Assembly (NCBI GenBank): GCA_026984935.1 | Contig: JALSRD010000011.1 | Coordinates: 23,088-87,087 of the forward strand | Length of the DNA: 64,000 nt | DNA from: Desulfobacterales bacterium | Lineage (GTDB): Bacteria; Desulfobacterota; Desulfobacteria; Desulfobacterales; JALSRD01 | Direction: 5' to 3' | In this document: one piece after another, positions 1 through 11,559 of the stretch | Numbering within the stretch: the stretch's first letter is position 1 | Layout of the letters: every line of letters starts with the position of its first letter | Notes under the pieces: generated by a model | Seen by the model: only the letters and a program-made list of their open reading frames with translations | Database searches by the model: none | What the model was told of the DNA's origin: nothing | Position numbers and translations under genes: made by a program

Positions 1-1
1 C

Positions 2-733
2 GAGGGCGCGCACATCGAGCAGGTGGGCGGAAAACGCGTGATGCAGTATCGTGGCGGCAGCCTGCCGCTCTTTTGTATCGATGAGGTCGCCCAGGTGAAG
101 CCGCTGGCCGACCATGACAGCCACCTGGTCATTGTCTTCAGCCTGGCGGGGCGTGAGCTGGGCCTTTTGGCCACGGGGCCGGTGGATGCCGTGGAAATGG
201 CCATCGAAGTGGACGGTGAAACCCTGCGCCAGCCGGGGATCATGGGCTCGGCCATCATCGGCGGCCATACCACGCTGATGGTGGATGTGTACGAGCTCGT
301 CCAGACTCTCAACCCCGACTGGTTCGCCGAAAGCGAAGCGATGCGGGAACCGGAAGGCACGGATACGGCCATCCTGTACGCCGAGGATTCCGCATTTTTC
401 AGAAGCCAGGTCAAACGCTTTATCGAAGAGGAAGGCTACCGGGTGATCGAAGCCAAAGACGGTGTCGTGGCCTGGGAGCTGCTCCAGGAGCATGCCGCTG
501 AAGTGGCCCTGGTGGCCACGGACATCGAAATGCCCAATATGGACGGGTTCGCGTTGACCGAGAAGATCAAAGGCGATGAACGCTTTGCCCACCTGCCGGT
601 CATCGCCCTGACCACGCTGGCCTCCGATGCCGACCAGGCCCGGGGCAAAGCCGTGGGCATCGACGATTATCAGATCAAACTGGACCGCGAGAAGCTGATC
701 ACCAGCATACGTGCGATGCTGCAAAACGCGTGA
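2..733 (+). CDS. cheA: CheA-type chemotaxis kinase, C-terminal end (CheW-like domain plus receiver), partial
   Basis: The reading frame is open to the left window edge, so this is the 3' end of a longer gene. About the first 105 residues look like the CheW-like regulatory domain that ends CheA proteins. A short linker follows, then a complete receiver domain from about residue 118 with the acidic patch in AEDSAF, the phospho-acceptor Asp in ATDIEMPNMDG and a conserved Lys near the end. CheA with a fused receiver is common in Deltaproteobacteria; it autophosphorylates on a His domain (upstream, not seen) and signals through CheY-type partners. A CheV protein (CheW plus receiver) is the alternative, but the operon otherwise lacks a CheA. 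Chemoreceptor genes follow after 68 bases. Confidence 0.8.
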   Translation, partial: EGAHIEQVGGKRVMQYRGGSLPLFCIDEVAQVKPLADHDSHLVIVFSLAGRELGLLATGPVDAVEMAIEVDGETLRQPGIMGSAIIGGHTTLMVDVYELVQTLNPDWFAESEAMREPEGTDTAILYAEDSAFFRSQVKRFIEEEGYRVIEAKDGVVAWELLQEHAAEVALVATDIEMPNMDGFALTEKIKGDERFAHLPVIALTTLASDADQARGKAVGIDDYQIKLDREKLITSIRAMLQNA

Positions 734-801
734 TGCCAAAGGCGGCCGCGGGCAGATGAAATGCGTCAAAAATATATCGACGGTAAAGTAAGGAGGAAAC
801 G

Positions 802-2463
802 ATGTCCAAGAATGTGAAAATTTCGGTAAAACTGGCCGGCGGCTTCAGCCTGCTGGTGCTGCTGCTGATCGCCGTGGGGTGGACCGGATACAGTGGTATC
901 CAGAAGTCGGCGGCCGCTTTCGAGGCCGTGCTCAAGGGTTTTGAGATCGACAAACTGGCCTTGGACAGGGAAATCGATCACCTGAACTGGGTCAACCATT
1001 TGACCCGTTTCGTGTCCGACCCGCAGCAAAAGGCGCTTTCGGTGCAGCTGGACCCGACCCGCTGCACGCTGGGAAAGTTTCTGAACAGCCCGGAGCGTGG
1101 AGAAATCGAGGCGCGTATGCCCCAGCTGGGGCCGCTGTTCAAAGCCATGGAGGGGCCGCACCGGCGCCTGCATGCTTCGGGGGAGGCGATCCTGGAGGCC
1201 CGCAAGAGCGGCCGGGAGTCGGCGGTGGCGAAAATCTACGAGGAGCAAACCCTGCCGAGCCTTGCGCAGGTCCAGGAAAACCTGCACCGGATTGCCAAGG
1301 CCATCGACCATTTCAGCGCCGCCAAACGACAGGCGGAAGTCAGCGCCAGCCACCGGGCCAAGATGCTGATCGTCATTCTGGCGCTGGCAGCGGTCCTGGC
1401 CGGTGCGGGCATTGCCGCTGTGCTGACACGTGCCATCAGCAAGCCGGTGACCGAATCCGTGGCCTTCGCCCAGAAAATGGCCGACGGGGATTTCACCGCC
1501 AAGCTGGACATCGACCGTGGCGACGAAATCGGCGTGCTGGCCAAGGCCCTCAATCATATGGTCACCAACATCGGTACGATCTTTAAGGACATCGCCCGGG
1601 GTGTCGAAACCCTGACCTCCTCTTCCGCCGAACTGTCGGCTGTTTCCGACCAGATGTCGGCCGGCGCCGAACAGACCTCCAGCCGAGCCAACACGGTGGC
1701 GGTGGCATCCGAAGAGATGAGCGCCAACATGGAATCCATCGCGGCCGCCGTGGAGCAGGCATCCACCAATGTCGGCATTGTGGCCTCCTCGGCCGAGGAG
1801 ATGACCGCCACCATCGATGCAATCGCCAAAAACACCGAAAAGGCCAGCCGCATCACCGCCGAGGCCGTCAAAGAGTCCAACAGCGCCTCGGAGGCGGTCA
1901 ACCAGCTGGGCCAGGCCGCCCAGCAGATCGGGCAGGTGACCGAAACGATCACCGAGATTTCCGAGCAGACCAATCTGCTGGCGTTGAATGCCACCATCGA
2001 GGCGGCGCGGGCCGGCGAGGCCGGCAAGGGGTTCGCCGTGGTGGCCAACGAGATCAAAGAGCTGGCCCGCCAGACCGCCGAGGCCACCGGTGAGATCAAA
2101 CGGCGCATCGACGGCATCCAGTCCTCCACCAACGGTACTGTGGACCAGATCAGCCAGATCTCCAAGGTGGTGCACCAAGTCAACGAGATCGTATCGGGCA
2201 TCGCCACGGCCGTCGAGGAGCAATCCGTGACCACCAAGGAGATTTCCGAAAATGTTCTGCAGGCTTCCCAAGGCATTGCGGAAGTGACGGAAAATGTATC
2301 TCAGAGCTCCGGCGTGGCCGGTGAAGTGGCCCGGGACATCGCCGAAGTCAACCAGGCCGCCAGCGAGATCTCCAACTCCGGATCGCAGGTCAACATGAGC
2401 GCCGGCGAACTGTCGGGCCTGGCGGAAAAACTCAGCGAAATGGTCGGCCGTTTCAAGCTATGA
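802..2463 (+). CDS. methyl-accepting chemotaxis protein with a CZB-like zinc-binding sensor
   Basis: This is a 553-residue chemoreceptor. It has TM1 at about 12-30, a periplasmic sensor to about 187, TM2 at about 188-210, a HAMP domain to about 265 and a long methyl-accepting coiled coil with the conserved hairpin tip ([20 protein letters not shown]). The sensor contains the His/Cys pattern of the chemoreceptor zinc-binding (CZB) family: H60 before LNW, C88 in RCTLGKFL, and H120 and H124 in GPHRRLH. Four such ligands would bind one zinc. CZB domains are best known at the cytoplasmic C-terminus, so this placement between the membrane segments is notable. A clear AGGAGG ribosome site precedes the ATG. 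The next receptor gene overlaps or abuts it. Confidence 0.9.
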   Translation: MSKNVKISVKLAGGFSLLVLLLIAVGWTGYSGIQKSAAAFEAVLKGFEIDKLALDREIDHLNWVNHLTRFVSDPQQKALSVQLDPTRCTLGKFLNSPERGEIEARMPQLGPLFKAMEGPHRRLHASGEAILEARKSGRESAVAKIYEEQTLPSLAQVQENLHRIAKAIDHFSAAKRQAEVSASHRAKMLIVILALAAVLAGAGIAAVLTRAISKPVTESVAFAQKMADGDFTAKLDIDRGDEIGVLAKALNHMVTNIGTIFKDIARGVETLTSSSAELSAVSDQMSAGAEQTSSRANTVAVASEEMSANMESIAAAVEQASTNVGIVASSAEEMTATIDAIAKNTEKASRITAEAVKESNSASEAVNQLGQAAQQIGQVTETITEISEQTNLLALNATIEAARAGEAGKGFAVVANEIKELARQTAEATGEIKRRIDGIQSSTNGTVDQISQISKVVHQVNEIVSGIATAVEEQSVTTKEISENVLQASQGIAEVTENVSQSSGVAGEVARDIAEVNQAASEISNSGSQVNMSAGELSGLAEKLSEMVGRFKL

Positions 2464-2501
2464 CGGCCAGACGCCAACAGGATGGAACCGAGGAGAATGT
2501 G

Positions 2502-4148
2502 ATGCGCATCAAATACAAACTGGGATTCGTGATTCTGGGGCTTTCCGTAATTATCGTGGGCATGTTCGCCGTTACCTGGTATTTGACTGGAAAGCAGAAA
2601 GACGATGGCATGGTGATCAATCTGGCCGGACGTCAGCGCATGCTGACCCAGAAAATGACCAAAGAGGTGCTGACTTACCAGATGGGAAAAAGCCGGCAGG
2701 GCAAGCCGGATCCGGCTCTGGCCAAAAGCGTGCGCAACACCATGCGCATTTTCGACATGACCCTGGCGGCGCTCAGAGACTCCGGCAGGGCACCGCTTTT
2801 GCTGGACCCCGAGAACACCGCTTACCGCTGGTGCCCAAAGGCGGCCGAGCCGGCCAAAAGCCAGCTGCAGAAGGTCGGCGATATGTGGCATGCCTTCAGC
2901 CGCCGCATTGACGGCGTGCTCTCCGGACGGCCCACGGCCGCACAGGATCTGCGCTATGTGCTGGACAACAACCTGCCGCTGTTAAAGCAGATGAACATCG
3001 CCGTGGGCATGCTGCAGAAGCAGTCCGAAGCCCGGGTGCGCCAGCTGCTGATTTCACAGATCGGCGGTGTGCTGGCAGGGCTCTTTTGCATGGTGTTCTC
3101 GATGCTTACGATCTACTCCATCGTCAGGCGCCTGGAGCGGGTCAGGGATTTTGCCCAGGCGCTGGGTAAAGGGGACCTGACCGTTACGTCGGGCATCAGC
3201 GGGACGGACGAGCTGGGGCGCATCGGCCATGCCCTCGACGAGATGAGCACCAGTCTGAAGACCATGTTCGCGTCCATCCGCGAAAGCGCCGGCCGGCTGA
3301 ACAGCGCTTCCCATGCCCTGTTCGATATTTCGAGCCAGGTGTCCGAGGGGTCGGGCGATGTCTCTGACAAGTCCAATACGGTGGCCGCCGCCGCCGAGGA
3401 GATGAGCGCCAACATGAACTCCGTGGCCGCTGCCGTGGAAGAGGCCTCCACAAATGTTTCCATGATGACGGCAGCTACGGACGGTGTAAAGAACACCATC
3501 CAGGAAATCGGCACACGCAGTGAAGACGCGCGTGAGATCACGGGGAAAGCCGTGGTGCAGTCCCAATCCGCTTCCGCGCGCATCAACGAACTGGGTGCGG
3601 CCGCCCAGTCCATCGGGCAGGTGACCGCCGCCATCACCGAGATTTCCGAGCAGACCAACCTGCTGGCGCTGAATGCCACCATCGAGGCGGCGCGGGCCGG
3701 CGAGGCCGGCAAGGGGTTTGCCGTGGTGGCCAACGAGATCAAGGAGCTGGCCCGCCAGACGGCCGAAGCCACGAACGATATCAAAAACAAGATCGAAAGC
3801 ATCCAGGGATCGACCTCCCAGGCGGTGACCGAAATCGGCCAGATCGCGGACATCATCAACGAGGTCGACGGCATGGTCTCCGCCATCGGCACGGCCGTGG
3901 ATGAGCAGTCGGCGGCAACCACCGAAATCGCCGAAAACGTGAGCCAGGCCTCCGAGGGGATTGCCGAGATTACCGAAAACGTCGCCCAGAGTTCATCCGT
4001 TTCCGGCGAAGTTGCCCAGGATATCGCCAGTGTCAGCCAGGCGGCGGATGCCATAACAGGCATGAGCGCGGAAGTCAAAAACAATTCCGGCCAGCTGCTG
4101 GAGCTGGCCCAACAGCTTGAACAAATGGTGGCCCGCTTCAAGGTCTGA
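2502..4148 (+). CDS. methyl-accepting chemotaxis protein with a PilJ-type sensor
   Basis: This is a 548-residue chemoreceptor. TM1 is near the N-terminus (about 8-25). The periplasmic part begins with [14 protein letters not shown], the signature of the PilJ-type N-terminal sensor, which in related proteins senses small anions or pilus state. TM2 follows at about residues 185-205, then HAMP and the methyl-accepting coiled coil. An in-frame ATG at 2460 overlaps the previous stop, but the ATG at 2502 has an AGGAG ribosome site six bases upstream and gives a normal N-terminus, so 2502 is preferred. The signalling tip is nearly identical in DNA to that of the preceding receptor (1948-2087 versus 3633-3772). 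Confidence 0.9.
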   Translation: MRIKYKLGFVILGLSVIIVGMFAVTWYLTGKQKDDGMVINLAGRQRMLTQKMTKEVLTYQMGKSRQGKPDPALAKSVRNTMRIFDMTLAALRDSGRAPLLLDPENTAYRWCPKAAEPAKSQLQKVGDMWHAFSRRIDGVLSGRPTAAQDLRYVLDNNLPLLKQMNIAVGMLQKQSEARVRQLLISQIGGVLAGLFCMVFSMLTIYSIVRRLERVRDFAQALGKGDLTVTSGISGTDELGRIGHALDEMSTSLKTMFASIRESAGRLNSASHALFDISSQVSEGSGDVSDKSNTVAAAAEEMSANMNSVAAAVEEASTNVSMMTAATDGVKNTIQEIGTRSEDAREITGKAVVQSQSASARINELGAAAQSIGQVTAAITEISEQTNLLALNATIEAARAGEAGKGFAVVANEIKELARQTAEATNDIKNKIESIQGSTSQAVTEIGQIADIINEVDGMVSAIGTAVDEQSAATTEIAENVSQASEGIAEITENVAQSSSVSGEVAQDIASVSQAADAITGMSAEVKNNSGQLLELAQQLEQMVARFKV

Positions 4149-4212
4149 ATGTGTATGACAACTGTCGGCCGCCGCTGCGTTGCACGGCAGCCGGCGGCAG
4201 GGAGGACGGAAG

Positions 4213-4671
4213 ATGGAATACGGCAGGCAGGAGGCCCAAAAGGGCGGCAGCGTGGAACTGGCCACTTTCTACGTGGCCGATGCGCTGTGCGGCATGGATA
4301 TCCTCAATGTTCAGGAGATCAACAAGCAGACCGACATCACCACGGTGCCCCAGGCGCCCGGGTATGTCAAGGGGATCATGAATCTGCGCGGGCAGATCGT
4401 GACCATTATCGACCTGGGGCGCAAACTCGGTCTGGCGCAAACCGGTTTTGCCGACAAGACCCGCAATATCATTGTCAATTCCCGGGGGGAGTATATCGGG
4501 CTGCTGGTGTCCGAGATCAGCGATGTCATCGAAGCCCAGTGGGAGGCCGTCGACGCGCCGCCGGCCAACATCGGACAGATCCAGGGAGAATTTTTCAAAG
4601 GTGTTTTCAAGACCGACGATCATCTGATCGGCATCCTGGACCTGGAAAGAGTGCTTGCGGAAGACGCCTGA
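4213..4671 (+). CDS. cheW: chemotaxis coupling protein CheW
   Basis: This is a 152-residue CheW, the adaptor that couples chemoreceptors to CheA at the inner face of the membrane. It shows the usual pattern: strand VELATFYVADALCGMDILNVQEI, the TTVPQAPGYVKGIMNLRG motif and the IIDLGRKL segment. The ATG at 4213 has a GGAGG ribosome site seven bases upstream. The frame is also open from a TTG at 4180 but without support. It lies 64 bases after the second chemoreceptor and 95 bases before cheB in what reads as one operon. Confidence 0.92.
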   Translation: MEYGRQEAQKGGSVELATFYVADALCGMDILNVQEINKQTDITTVPQAPGYVKGIMNLRGQIVTIIDLGRKLGLAQTGFADKTRNIIVNSRGEYIGLLVSEISDVIEAQWEAVDAPPANIGQIQGEFFKGVFKTDDHLIGILDLERVLAEDA

Positions 4672-4766
4672 CAAAGGCGCCAGCGGCCCGCACTCTGCAA
4701 AACGCATACAGGATGGTTGCCCTAGTTAAGGCGTTGGACGAAATCCGGACCGAGTGGAGTTGAACC

Positions 4767-5915
4767 ATGCCGATCAGCAGTCCATTGCGTGTACTCGTTG
4801 TCGACGATACAGCCGTGTATCGCAAAATCGTGGCGGATGTCATCGCCGGCATTTCCGGGGCCGAAGTTGTCGGCAGTGCCCACAACGGCCGTGCGGCCCT
4901 GATGAAAATCGCATCCCTGCGCCCGGACCTGGTGACGCTGGACATCGAGATGCCGGACATGAACGGCATCGACGTGTTGCAGGAACTAAAGCAAAAGCAC
5001 ACGGATGTCGGCGTGATCATGCTCAGCTCGCTGACCCACGAGGGTGGGGAGATGACCATGCGCGCCCTCGAACTGGGCGCCTTCGATTTTGTCCCCAAGC
5101 CCCAGGGCCGTTCCATGGCCGAAAACACCGCAGCGGTGAAAAACGCCCTTGCGCCGATGCTGGCGGCTTTTCGCCGGCAGCGTCAAATCGCGCGGCGGCT
5201 GGCAAGAGGCAAAAACAGCGCCCCTTTCGTGCGGGCCCAAAAGCGCCCGGCGGCAGCAGGCCGGCTTGCGGCTGTGCGCCCCACAATGAAAAGATCATCT
5301 TCCGCAATCGTGGCCATCGGCATTTCCACCGGCGGACCCAACGCGCTGGCGCGGATGATGCCGCAGCTGCCGGCCAAAATGGGCGTCCCGCTGCTGATCG
5401 TCCAGCATATGCCGCCGGTTTTTACGGCCTCTCTGGCCAAAAGTTTGAACGCCAAATGCGCCATCCGGGTGAAAGAAGCTGAAAACGGCGAGCCGCTGCT
5501 CCCGGATACCGCCTATATCGCCCCCGGCGGGCGGCAGATGAAAGTGGCCGCCAGCGCCGACGGCATCCGGCGCATGATCCGCGTCACCGACGATCCACCG
5601 GAAAACAGTTGCCGGCCGTCCGCGGATTACCTCTTCCGGTCGGTCGCACACCACTACGTCGGGCGGGCCACCGGCGTCATCATGACCGGAATGGGTGCCG
5701 ACGGGTTGCTGGGGCTGAAATTGATGAAACGCAACGGCGCCGTGGTGATTGCCCAGGACGCGGCCAGCTGCGTGGTGTACGGCATGCCCAAAGGTCCGGT
5801 CGAATGCGGCATCGTCGATGTCGTGGCGCCCCTGGGACGGATTGCAGCGGAGATTGTCAAAACGGTAAAGCCGTCCTTTCCAAAAAGCGGCGACCGTATG
5901 CAAAGTGTTGGCTGA
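4767..5915 (+). CDS. cheB: chemotaxis response regulator protein-glutamate methylesterase
   Basis: This is a 382-residue CheB, which removes methyl groups from chemoreceptor glutamates and deamidates glutamines during adaptation. The N-terminal receiver (about 8-125) has Asp13-Asp14, phospho-acceptor Asp59 in TLDIEMPDMNG and a Lys in VPKP. After a basic linker the methylesterase domain (about 178-370) has the catalytic triad: Ser187 in GISTGGPNAL, His214 in VQHMPP and the Asp in MTGMGADG. The length is normal. Its 3' end slightly overlaps an upstream start possibility of cheR, consistent with one operon. Confidence 0.95.
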   Translation: MPISSPLRVLVVDDTAVYRKIVADVIAGISGAEVVGSAHNGRAALMKIASLRPDLVTLDIEMPDMNGIDVLQELKQKHTDVGVIMLSSLTHEGGEMTMRALELGAFDFVPKPQGRSMAENTAAVKNALAPMLAAFRRQRQIARRLARGKNSAPFVRAQKRPAAAGRLAAVRPTMKRSSSAIVAIGISTGGPNALARMMPQLPAKMGVPLLIVQHMPPVFTASLAKSLNAKCAIRVKEAENGEPLLPDTAYIAPGGRQMKVAASADGIRRMIRVTDDPPENSCRPSADYLFRSVAHHYVGRATGVIMTGMGADGLLGLKLMKRNGAVVIAQDAASCVVYGMPKGPVECGIVDVVAPLGRIAAEIVKTVKPSFPKSGDRMQSVG

Positions 5916-5931
5916 CAGGTACGATGACGGC

Positions 5932-6843
5932 ATGAAAAAAATCACACCAGAAGAAATCCGCCAGCTGTCCCGCTATATTTACGATGTTTCGGGAATCGCC
6001 CTGGACCAGAGCAAGGCTTATCTTTTTGAAACACGGCTGGGTCCGCTGGTGGAGGCACACGGCCTGGCGGATTACGCCGAACTCTGCCGAAAAGCCAGGA
6101 CCGGACCGGGGAAGCAGCTGGAAAACGAAATCGTCGACGCCATCTCCACCAATGAGACCCTTTTTTTCCGGGACAACGGTCCCTTTGAGCTTCTGCGCAA
6201 CAAGATCCTGCCCGATCTCATCGATGCCCGCAGCGCCAGGGCTTCCAAAATACTGCCCGTTTCGCTGCGCATCTGGAGTGCGGCCTGCTCCACGGGCCAA
6301 GAGGTATACAGCGTGGCCATTGTGCTGAAAGAACTGCTGCAGCAGGATCTGAACCGCTACCGCATCAAGCTGCTGGGGACGGATATATCCGATGCGGCCA
6401 TCGCCCAGGCCAGCAGGGGGACCTACGGAAAATTCGAGATCGAACGCGGGCTGCCGCGGGATAAGCTGGTAAAATACTTCCGGCCTGCCGGCGCCGGCTG
6501 GAAGATCAAAGATGATCTGCGCGCCATGGCCACTTTCCGCAAGCTCAACCTGATGCTGCCCTTCGGCGCACTGGGCAAGTTCGATATCGTGTTTTGCCGC
6601 AATGTGGCCATATACTTTACCCCCCAGGACCGCAAAAAACTGTTTGAACGTCTGGCCGGCGTGCTGGCGCCGGACGGATACCTGATAATCGGCGCCACCG
6701 AATCGCTGACCGGCGTTTGTCCACGCTTTACACCCCGGCGCCATCTGCGGTCGATTTACTACCAGTTGAACACCGCCCCAAAAAATGAGCTGAGGAAGAG
6801 CATTGCACACCGCACAGGCAGAAGAGTTTCGTTGACCGCTTGA
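5932..6843 (+). CDS. cheR: chemotaxis protein methyltransferase
   Basis: This is a 303-residue CheR, which uses S-adenosylmethionine to methylate receptor glutamates and so opposes CheB. It has an N-terminal helical domain and then the SAM-binding fold with IWSAACSTGQEVYS, LLGTDISDAAI and a late RNVAIYF / LIIGATESL pair. The usual motif is RNVLIYF, so the change is mild. A TTG start at 5905 inside cheB is possible, but the ATG at 5932 gives the standard N-terminus (MKKITPEEIRQLSRY). It is translated immediately after cheB. Confidence 0.93.
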   Translation: MKKITPEEIRQLSRYIYDVSGIALDQSKAYLFETRLGPLVEAHGLADYAELCRKARTGPGKQLENEIVDAISTNETLFFRDNGPFELLRNKILPDLIDARSARASKILPVSLRIWSAACSTGQEVYSVAIVLKELLQQDLNRYRIKLLGTDISDAAIAQASRGTYGKFEIERGLPRDKLVKYFRPAGAGWKIKDDLRAMATFRKLNLMLPFGALGKFDIVFCRNVAIYFTPQDRKKLFERLAGVLAPDGYLIIGATESLTGVCPRFTPRRHLRSIYYQLNTAPKNELRKSIAHRTGRRVSLTA

Positions 6844-6863
6844 CCACCCCTAGAGGAGGGGAA

Positions 6864-7448
6864 ATGAGGAATCTCAACATACTGGTCGTTGACGACGACC
6901 CCGTGACGCGGAAGCTGATCGAAAAAAAACTGGCACCGGCAGGATTTTCCATCACCCTGGCGGAAAACGGCCGCAGGGCCCTGGAACACATGGGCCGGGA
7001 ATTGTTCGACGTGGTCATCACCGATCTGATGATGCCCGGGGAACCGGACGGCATCGGCGTATTGAAAGCCGCCAGGAAAAAGAGCGGCTACACGGAGGTG
7101 CTGCTGCTGACCGGTCACGCCTCGGTGGATACGGCCGTGGAGGCCATGAAGGCCGGTGCCGCGGATTATCTGCAGAAGCCGGTCAATTTCCACGAACTGA
7201 TGATCCGCCTGGACCGCATCGCCGAGTATAAGAACCTCTCTAAAACGGCGCTGGACCTGCGCGAAGCCATGGATGTGACCGAGTGCGCCGCGGCGGAGAC
7301 GATCCAGGAACTCGAGCTGAGGGCCGCCGTGCTGCAGGACGTGCTGCATAAGATCGGGGAAACGCTGCGGCAAACCGACCTGGCGCCCGACCAGCGGCTG
7401 GCGATGGTCGAAAGCCACCTGTCCGCGGCATTCACGGAGGTTTCGTAA
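6864..7448 (+). CDS. receiver-domain response regulator ending the chemotaxis operon
   Basis: This is a 194-residue protein. A receiver domain (about 3-125) has the acidic pair in VVDDDP, the phospho-acceptor Asp in VITDLMMPGEPDG, Thr in LLTGHAS and Lys in LQKPVNF. About 70 helical residues follow with no recognisable DNA-binding or enzymatic domain. It is too long for a plain CheY, so the tail may dimerise or bind a partner. A strong GAGGAGGGG ribosome site precedes the ATG at 6864. A TTG at 6840 that overlaps the cheR stop is less likely. It is the last gene of the operon and converges on uspA. Confidence 0.85.
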   Translation: MRNLNILVVDDDPVTRKLIEKKLAPAGFSITLAENGRRALEHMGRELFDVVITDLMMPGEPDGIGVLKAARKKSGYTEVLLLTGHASVDTAVEAMKAGAADYLQKPVNFHELMIRLDRIAEYKNLSKTALDLREAMDVTECAAAETIQELELRAAVLQDVLHKIGETLRQTDLAPDQRLAMVESHLSAAFTEVS

Positions 7449-7455
7449 ACCCCGG

Positions 7456-7944
7456 CTAATCGGGCAGGCGGATGGTCAGCACCGGGATGCGGCTGCGGTG
7501 GAGCACGCGCCGGGCGGTGCTGCCCATCCAGGTGTCCTTGAAAGTGCCGAAGCCATGGGTGCCCATGACAATCAGGTCGCTGTTGCGCCGGGTGGACTGC
7601 TCCAGGATGGTTTGCACGGGATGGCCGTGGGCGATGACGATCTCCGGCTTGGCAAAGGTGCATTGATCCGCACGCGTCCGCATGTCGCCGCATAATTTCT
7701 CCAGCCGCGCCTGGATTTTCGCAGTGGCCGTCCGGCTGATCTCGTCCATGGCCTGGAGCCATTTCTCATGCCCGATAATCGATTTGACCTGCATCTGGAC
7801 GCTGGTGGAAAGCTCTTCCAGCACATGCAGAACGGTCAGCCCGGCCTGGTAGCGGCTGCTGAGGCTGACGGCATACCCGAAAGCATGCAGTGCGCTTTCG
7901 GACAGATCGGTGGCATACAGTATCTTCTTGATTTCAGGGATCAT
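7456..7944 (-). CDS. universal stress protein, UspA family
   Basis: This is a 162-residue single-domain universal stress protein. The N-terminus (KKILYATDLSESALHAFGYA) and the glycine-rich nucleotide loop near the end (GTHGFGTFKDTWMGST) fit the ATP-binding subgroup, which commonly helps cells survive starvation or stress in the cytoplasm. A GGAAGG ribosome site lies upstream of the ATG. It converges with the chemotaxis operon (7 bases between stops) and diverges from the gene at 8286. Confidence 0.93.
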   Translation of the reverse strand: MIPEIKKILYATDLSESALHAFGYAVSLSSRYQAGLTVLHVLEELSTSVQMQVKSIIGHEKWLQAMDEISRTATAKIQARLEKLCGDMRTRADQCTFAKPEIVIAHGHPVQTILEQSTRRNSDLIVMGTHGFGTFKDTWMGSTARRVLHRSRIPVLTIRLPD

Positions 7945-8021
7945 TTTTTATCCTTCCGGGTTTGCAGTAAAAGCATGCCGGCCTATAAACGCGGCAAACA
8001 GCCTTTTGCCGGATGAAATCG

Positions 8022-8050
8022 TTGACCTGTCGGCTGCCGACGCATATAAT
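8022..8050 (+). promoter_or_regulatory. strong sigma-70-type promoter
   Basis: TTGACC at 8022-8027 and TATAAT at 8045-8050 are separated by exactly 17 bases, close to the consensus housekeeping promoter. Transcription would start near 8057 and run toward the gene at 8286, leaving an untranslated leader of about 230 bases. Confidence 0.7.
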
Positions 8051-8086
8051 AACGGACCGAAAGCGGTGGTGGCGATGCGCCCGGAA

Positions 8087-8159
8087 GCGCCTGCAAGGCG
8101 CATTTTCCCGCAGAGTACAGCCAAGCTGCCTGAGAATAGACCTGCCGGACCTTGGCTGT
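8087..8159 (+). promoter_or_regulatory. structured untranslated leader with two hairpins
   Basis: Downstream of the promoter at 8022 the leader has a short hairpin at 8087-8101 (GCGCC, loop TGCAA, GGCGC), followed by a short T-rich run. A second inverted repeat pairs ACAGCCAAG (8117-8125) with CTTGGCTGT (8151-8159). These could form an attenuator or a small RNA. No known riboswitch class is recognised. The rest of 7945-8285 shows nothing else. Confidence 0.35.
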
Positions 8160-8285
8160 CAAGGTGCAAAACCCGGTGCAGATTTTCTGCGGCCGACGGA
8201 GGGCTGCACGTTGCCGACAGTGCTTTGAATTCGCAATCCCGGCGTCCTGCGGACTTGCTGCGGGTTGCAACGAAAGGAAGCTACC

Positions 8286-8852
8286 ATGCGATACCGGTTG
8301 ATTGGCCTGGTGTTCAGCCTCGTTCTGCTGCCCGCTGTGGGCACAGCGGGAACGACGCGACTGCCGACGGGGTTTGCAGGTCTGGTGTGGGGCCAGCAAC
8401 TGACGGATCTGGCACACTACAAGAAGGTGTGGGGCCGGGGAAGCGTCAGTTTCTACGCCAACCCCGCCAAGAGCTACACGCTCTACGGAATCGAGATTCC
8501 GCAGGTGGTATACGGCTTTTCCGACGAGCGCTTTTTCGCGGTTTACGCGACGCTGACGTCGCCGGAGCTCTTTGCGCGGCTGAAGCGCTCGCTCATCGCT
8601 AAGTACGGCCAGCCGGCGACGACGTTTTCAGCGAAATCCGGCCTGAAGATTTTCAAATGGAAAACGGGCAAAATCAAGATCAAGCTCAAGCAAAGCCGGC
8701 AGACGGGCAGGATGAAGCTGGCACTTTACTACACGCCCATTTCGCGCAGGCTCAACGAGTCGCAGTATGAGAAAATGAACGATGGCTCTTTGCGCCTCTT
8801 TCCCCTCAAGGGAACCGACAAACGCCAGGCTTTCCCGATTCTGGATTTTTAG
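8286..8852 (+). CDS. exported protein of unknown function
   Basis: This is a 188-residue protein with a cleavable signal peptide (MRYRLIGLVFSLVLLPAVG, likely cut after the following small residues), so it should be periplasmic. The mature part contains LPTGFAGLVWGQQLTDL, a pattern seen in small periplasmic hypothetical proteins where an early Phe-x-Gly-Leu-x-Trp-Gly segment starts the fold. The C-terminal half is lysine-rich. No enzymatic motif is visible. The ATG at 8286 has an AAAGGAAG ribosome site; an upstream in-frame start at 8265 would spoil the signal peptide. It stands alone behind the promoter at 8022. Confidence 0.75.
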   Translation: MRYRLIGLVFSLVLLPAVGTAGTTRLPTGFAGLVWGQQLTDLAHYKKVWGRGSVSFYANPAKSYTLYGIEIPQVVYGFSDERFFAVYATLTSPELFARLKRSLIAKYGQPATTFSAKSGLKIFKWKTGKIKIKLKQSRQTGRMKLALYYTPISRRLNESQYEKMNDGSLRLFPLKGTDKRQAFPILDF

Positions 8853-8879
8853 GCTTCGCACCGATTCGCGGGCAGGGGC

Positions 8880-8901
8880 GGGCCGGCGCTGCGGCCGGCC
8901 C
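8880..8901. terminator. GC-rich inverted repeat between convergent genes
   Basis: GGGCCGG (8880-8886) pairs with CCGGCCC (8895-8901) in the 60-base gap between the stop of the gene at 8852 and the stop of adk at 8913. There is no clear T-run on either strand, so it is a possible, not a certain, terminator. Confidence 0.35.
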
Positions 8902-8912
8902 GGAATCAATCG

Positions 8913-11172
<2,260 letters not shown>

Positions 11173-11559
11173 AGGTGCCTGCTGTCCGCTGTCGGGCCGG
11201 ACGTCATACGGGATTGCAGCCAGCCTATAGCACATCCACCCTAAGGACTGCAAGCTCAGGCCGGGAGAGTTCTCCCGGAACGGCCAGGCGAAAACAAAGA
11301 TCCCGGCAGTGGACCATAAATAGTTTTGATGGGTGCTGAAGAGGCCGTCAACCCTTCGTGATGGTGATGCGGGACATCTGCCGGTGCCATGGGCATTTGG
11401 AGGGGGTTCGGCCGGGAGACCCCAGTGGTAGGCGGATTTAAGCGCTGCATCTTTGCATACGGAACAGTTTTGGCAACTGAAACGACGCCGCGCTGCCGGT
11501 GCATTTTGAACAGCCTCCACGGCCGGTTTTTCAGCGATCTTCTGAATGCATCAGGCCAG
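11173..11559. other. intergenic stretch with nothing recognisable
   Basis: This 387-base gap lies between the start of cysS and the stop of the small membrane protein gene. Open frames across it are shadows without ribosome sites or family resemblance. It should contain the cysS promoter, but no convincing -35/-10 pair was seen. Confidence 0.5.

Noticed and set aside
766..2271. 501-codon open frame antisense to the first chemoreceptor
   Set aside because: It is a high-GC shadow of the real coding strand, lacks a ribosome site and has no recognisable protein pattern.
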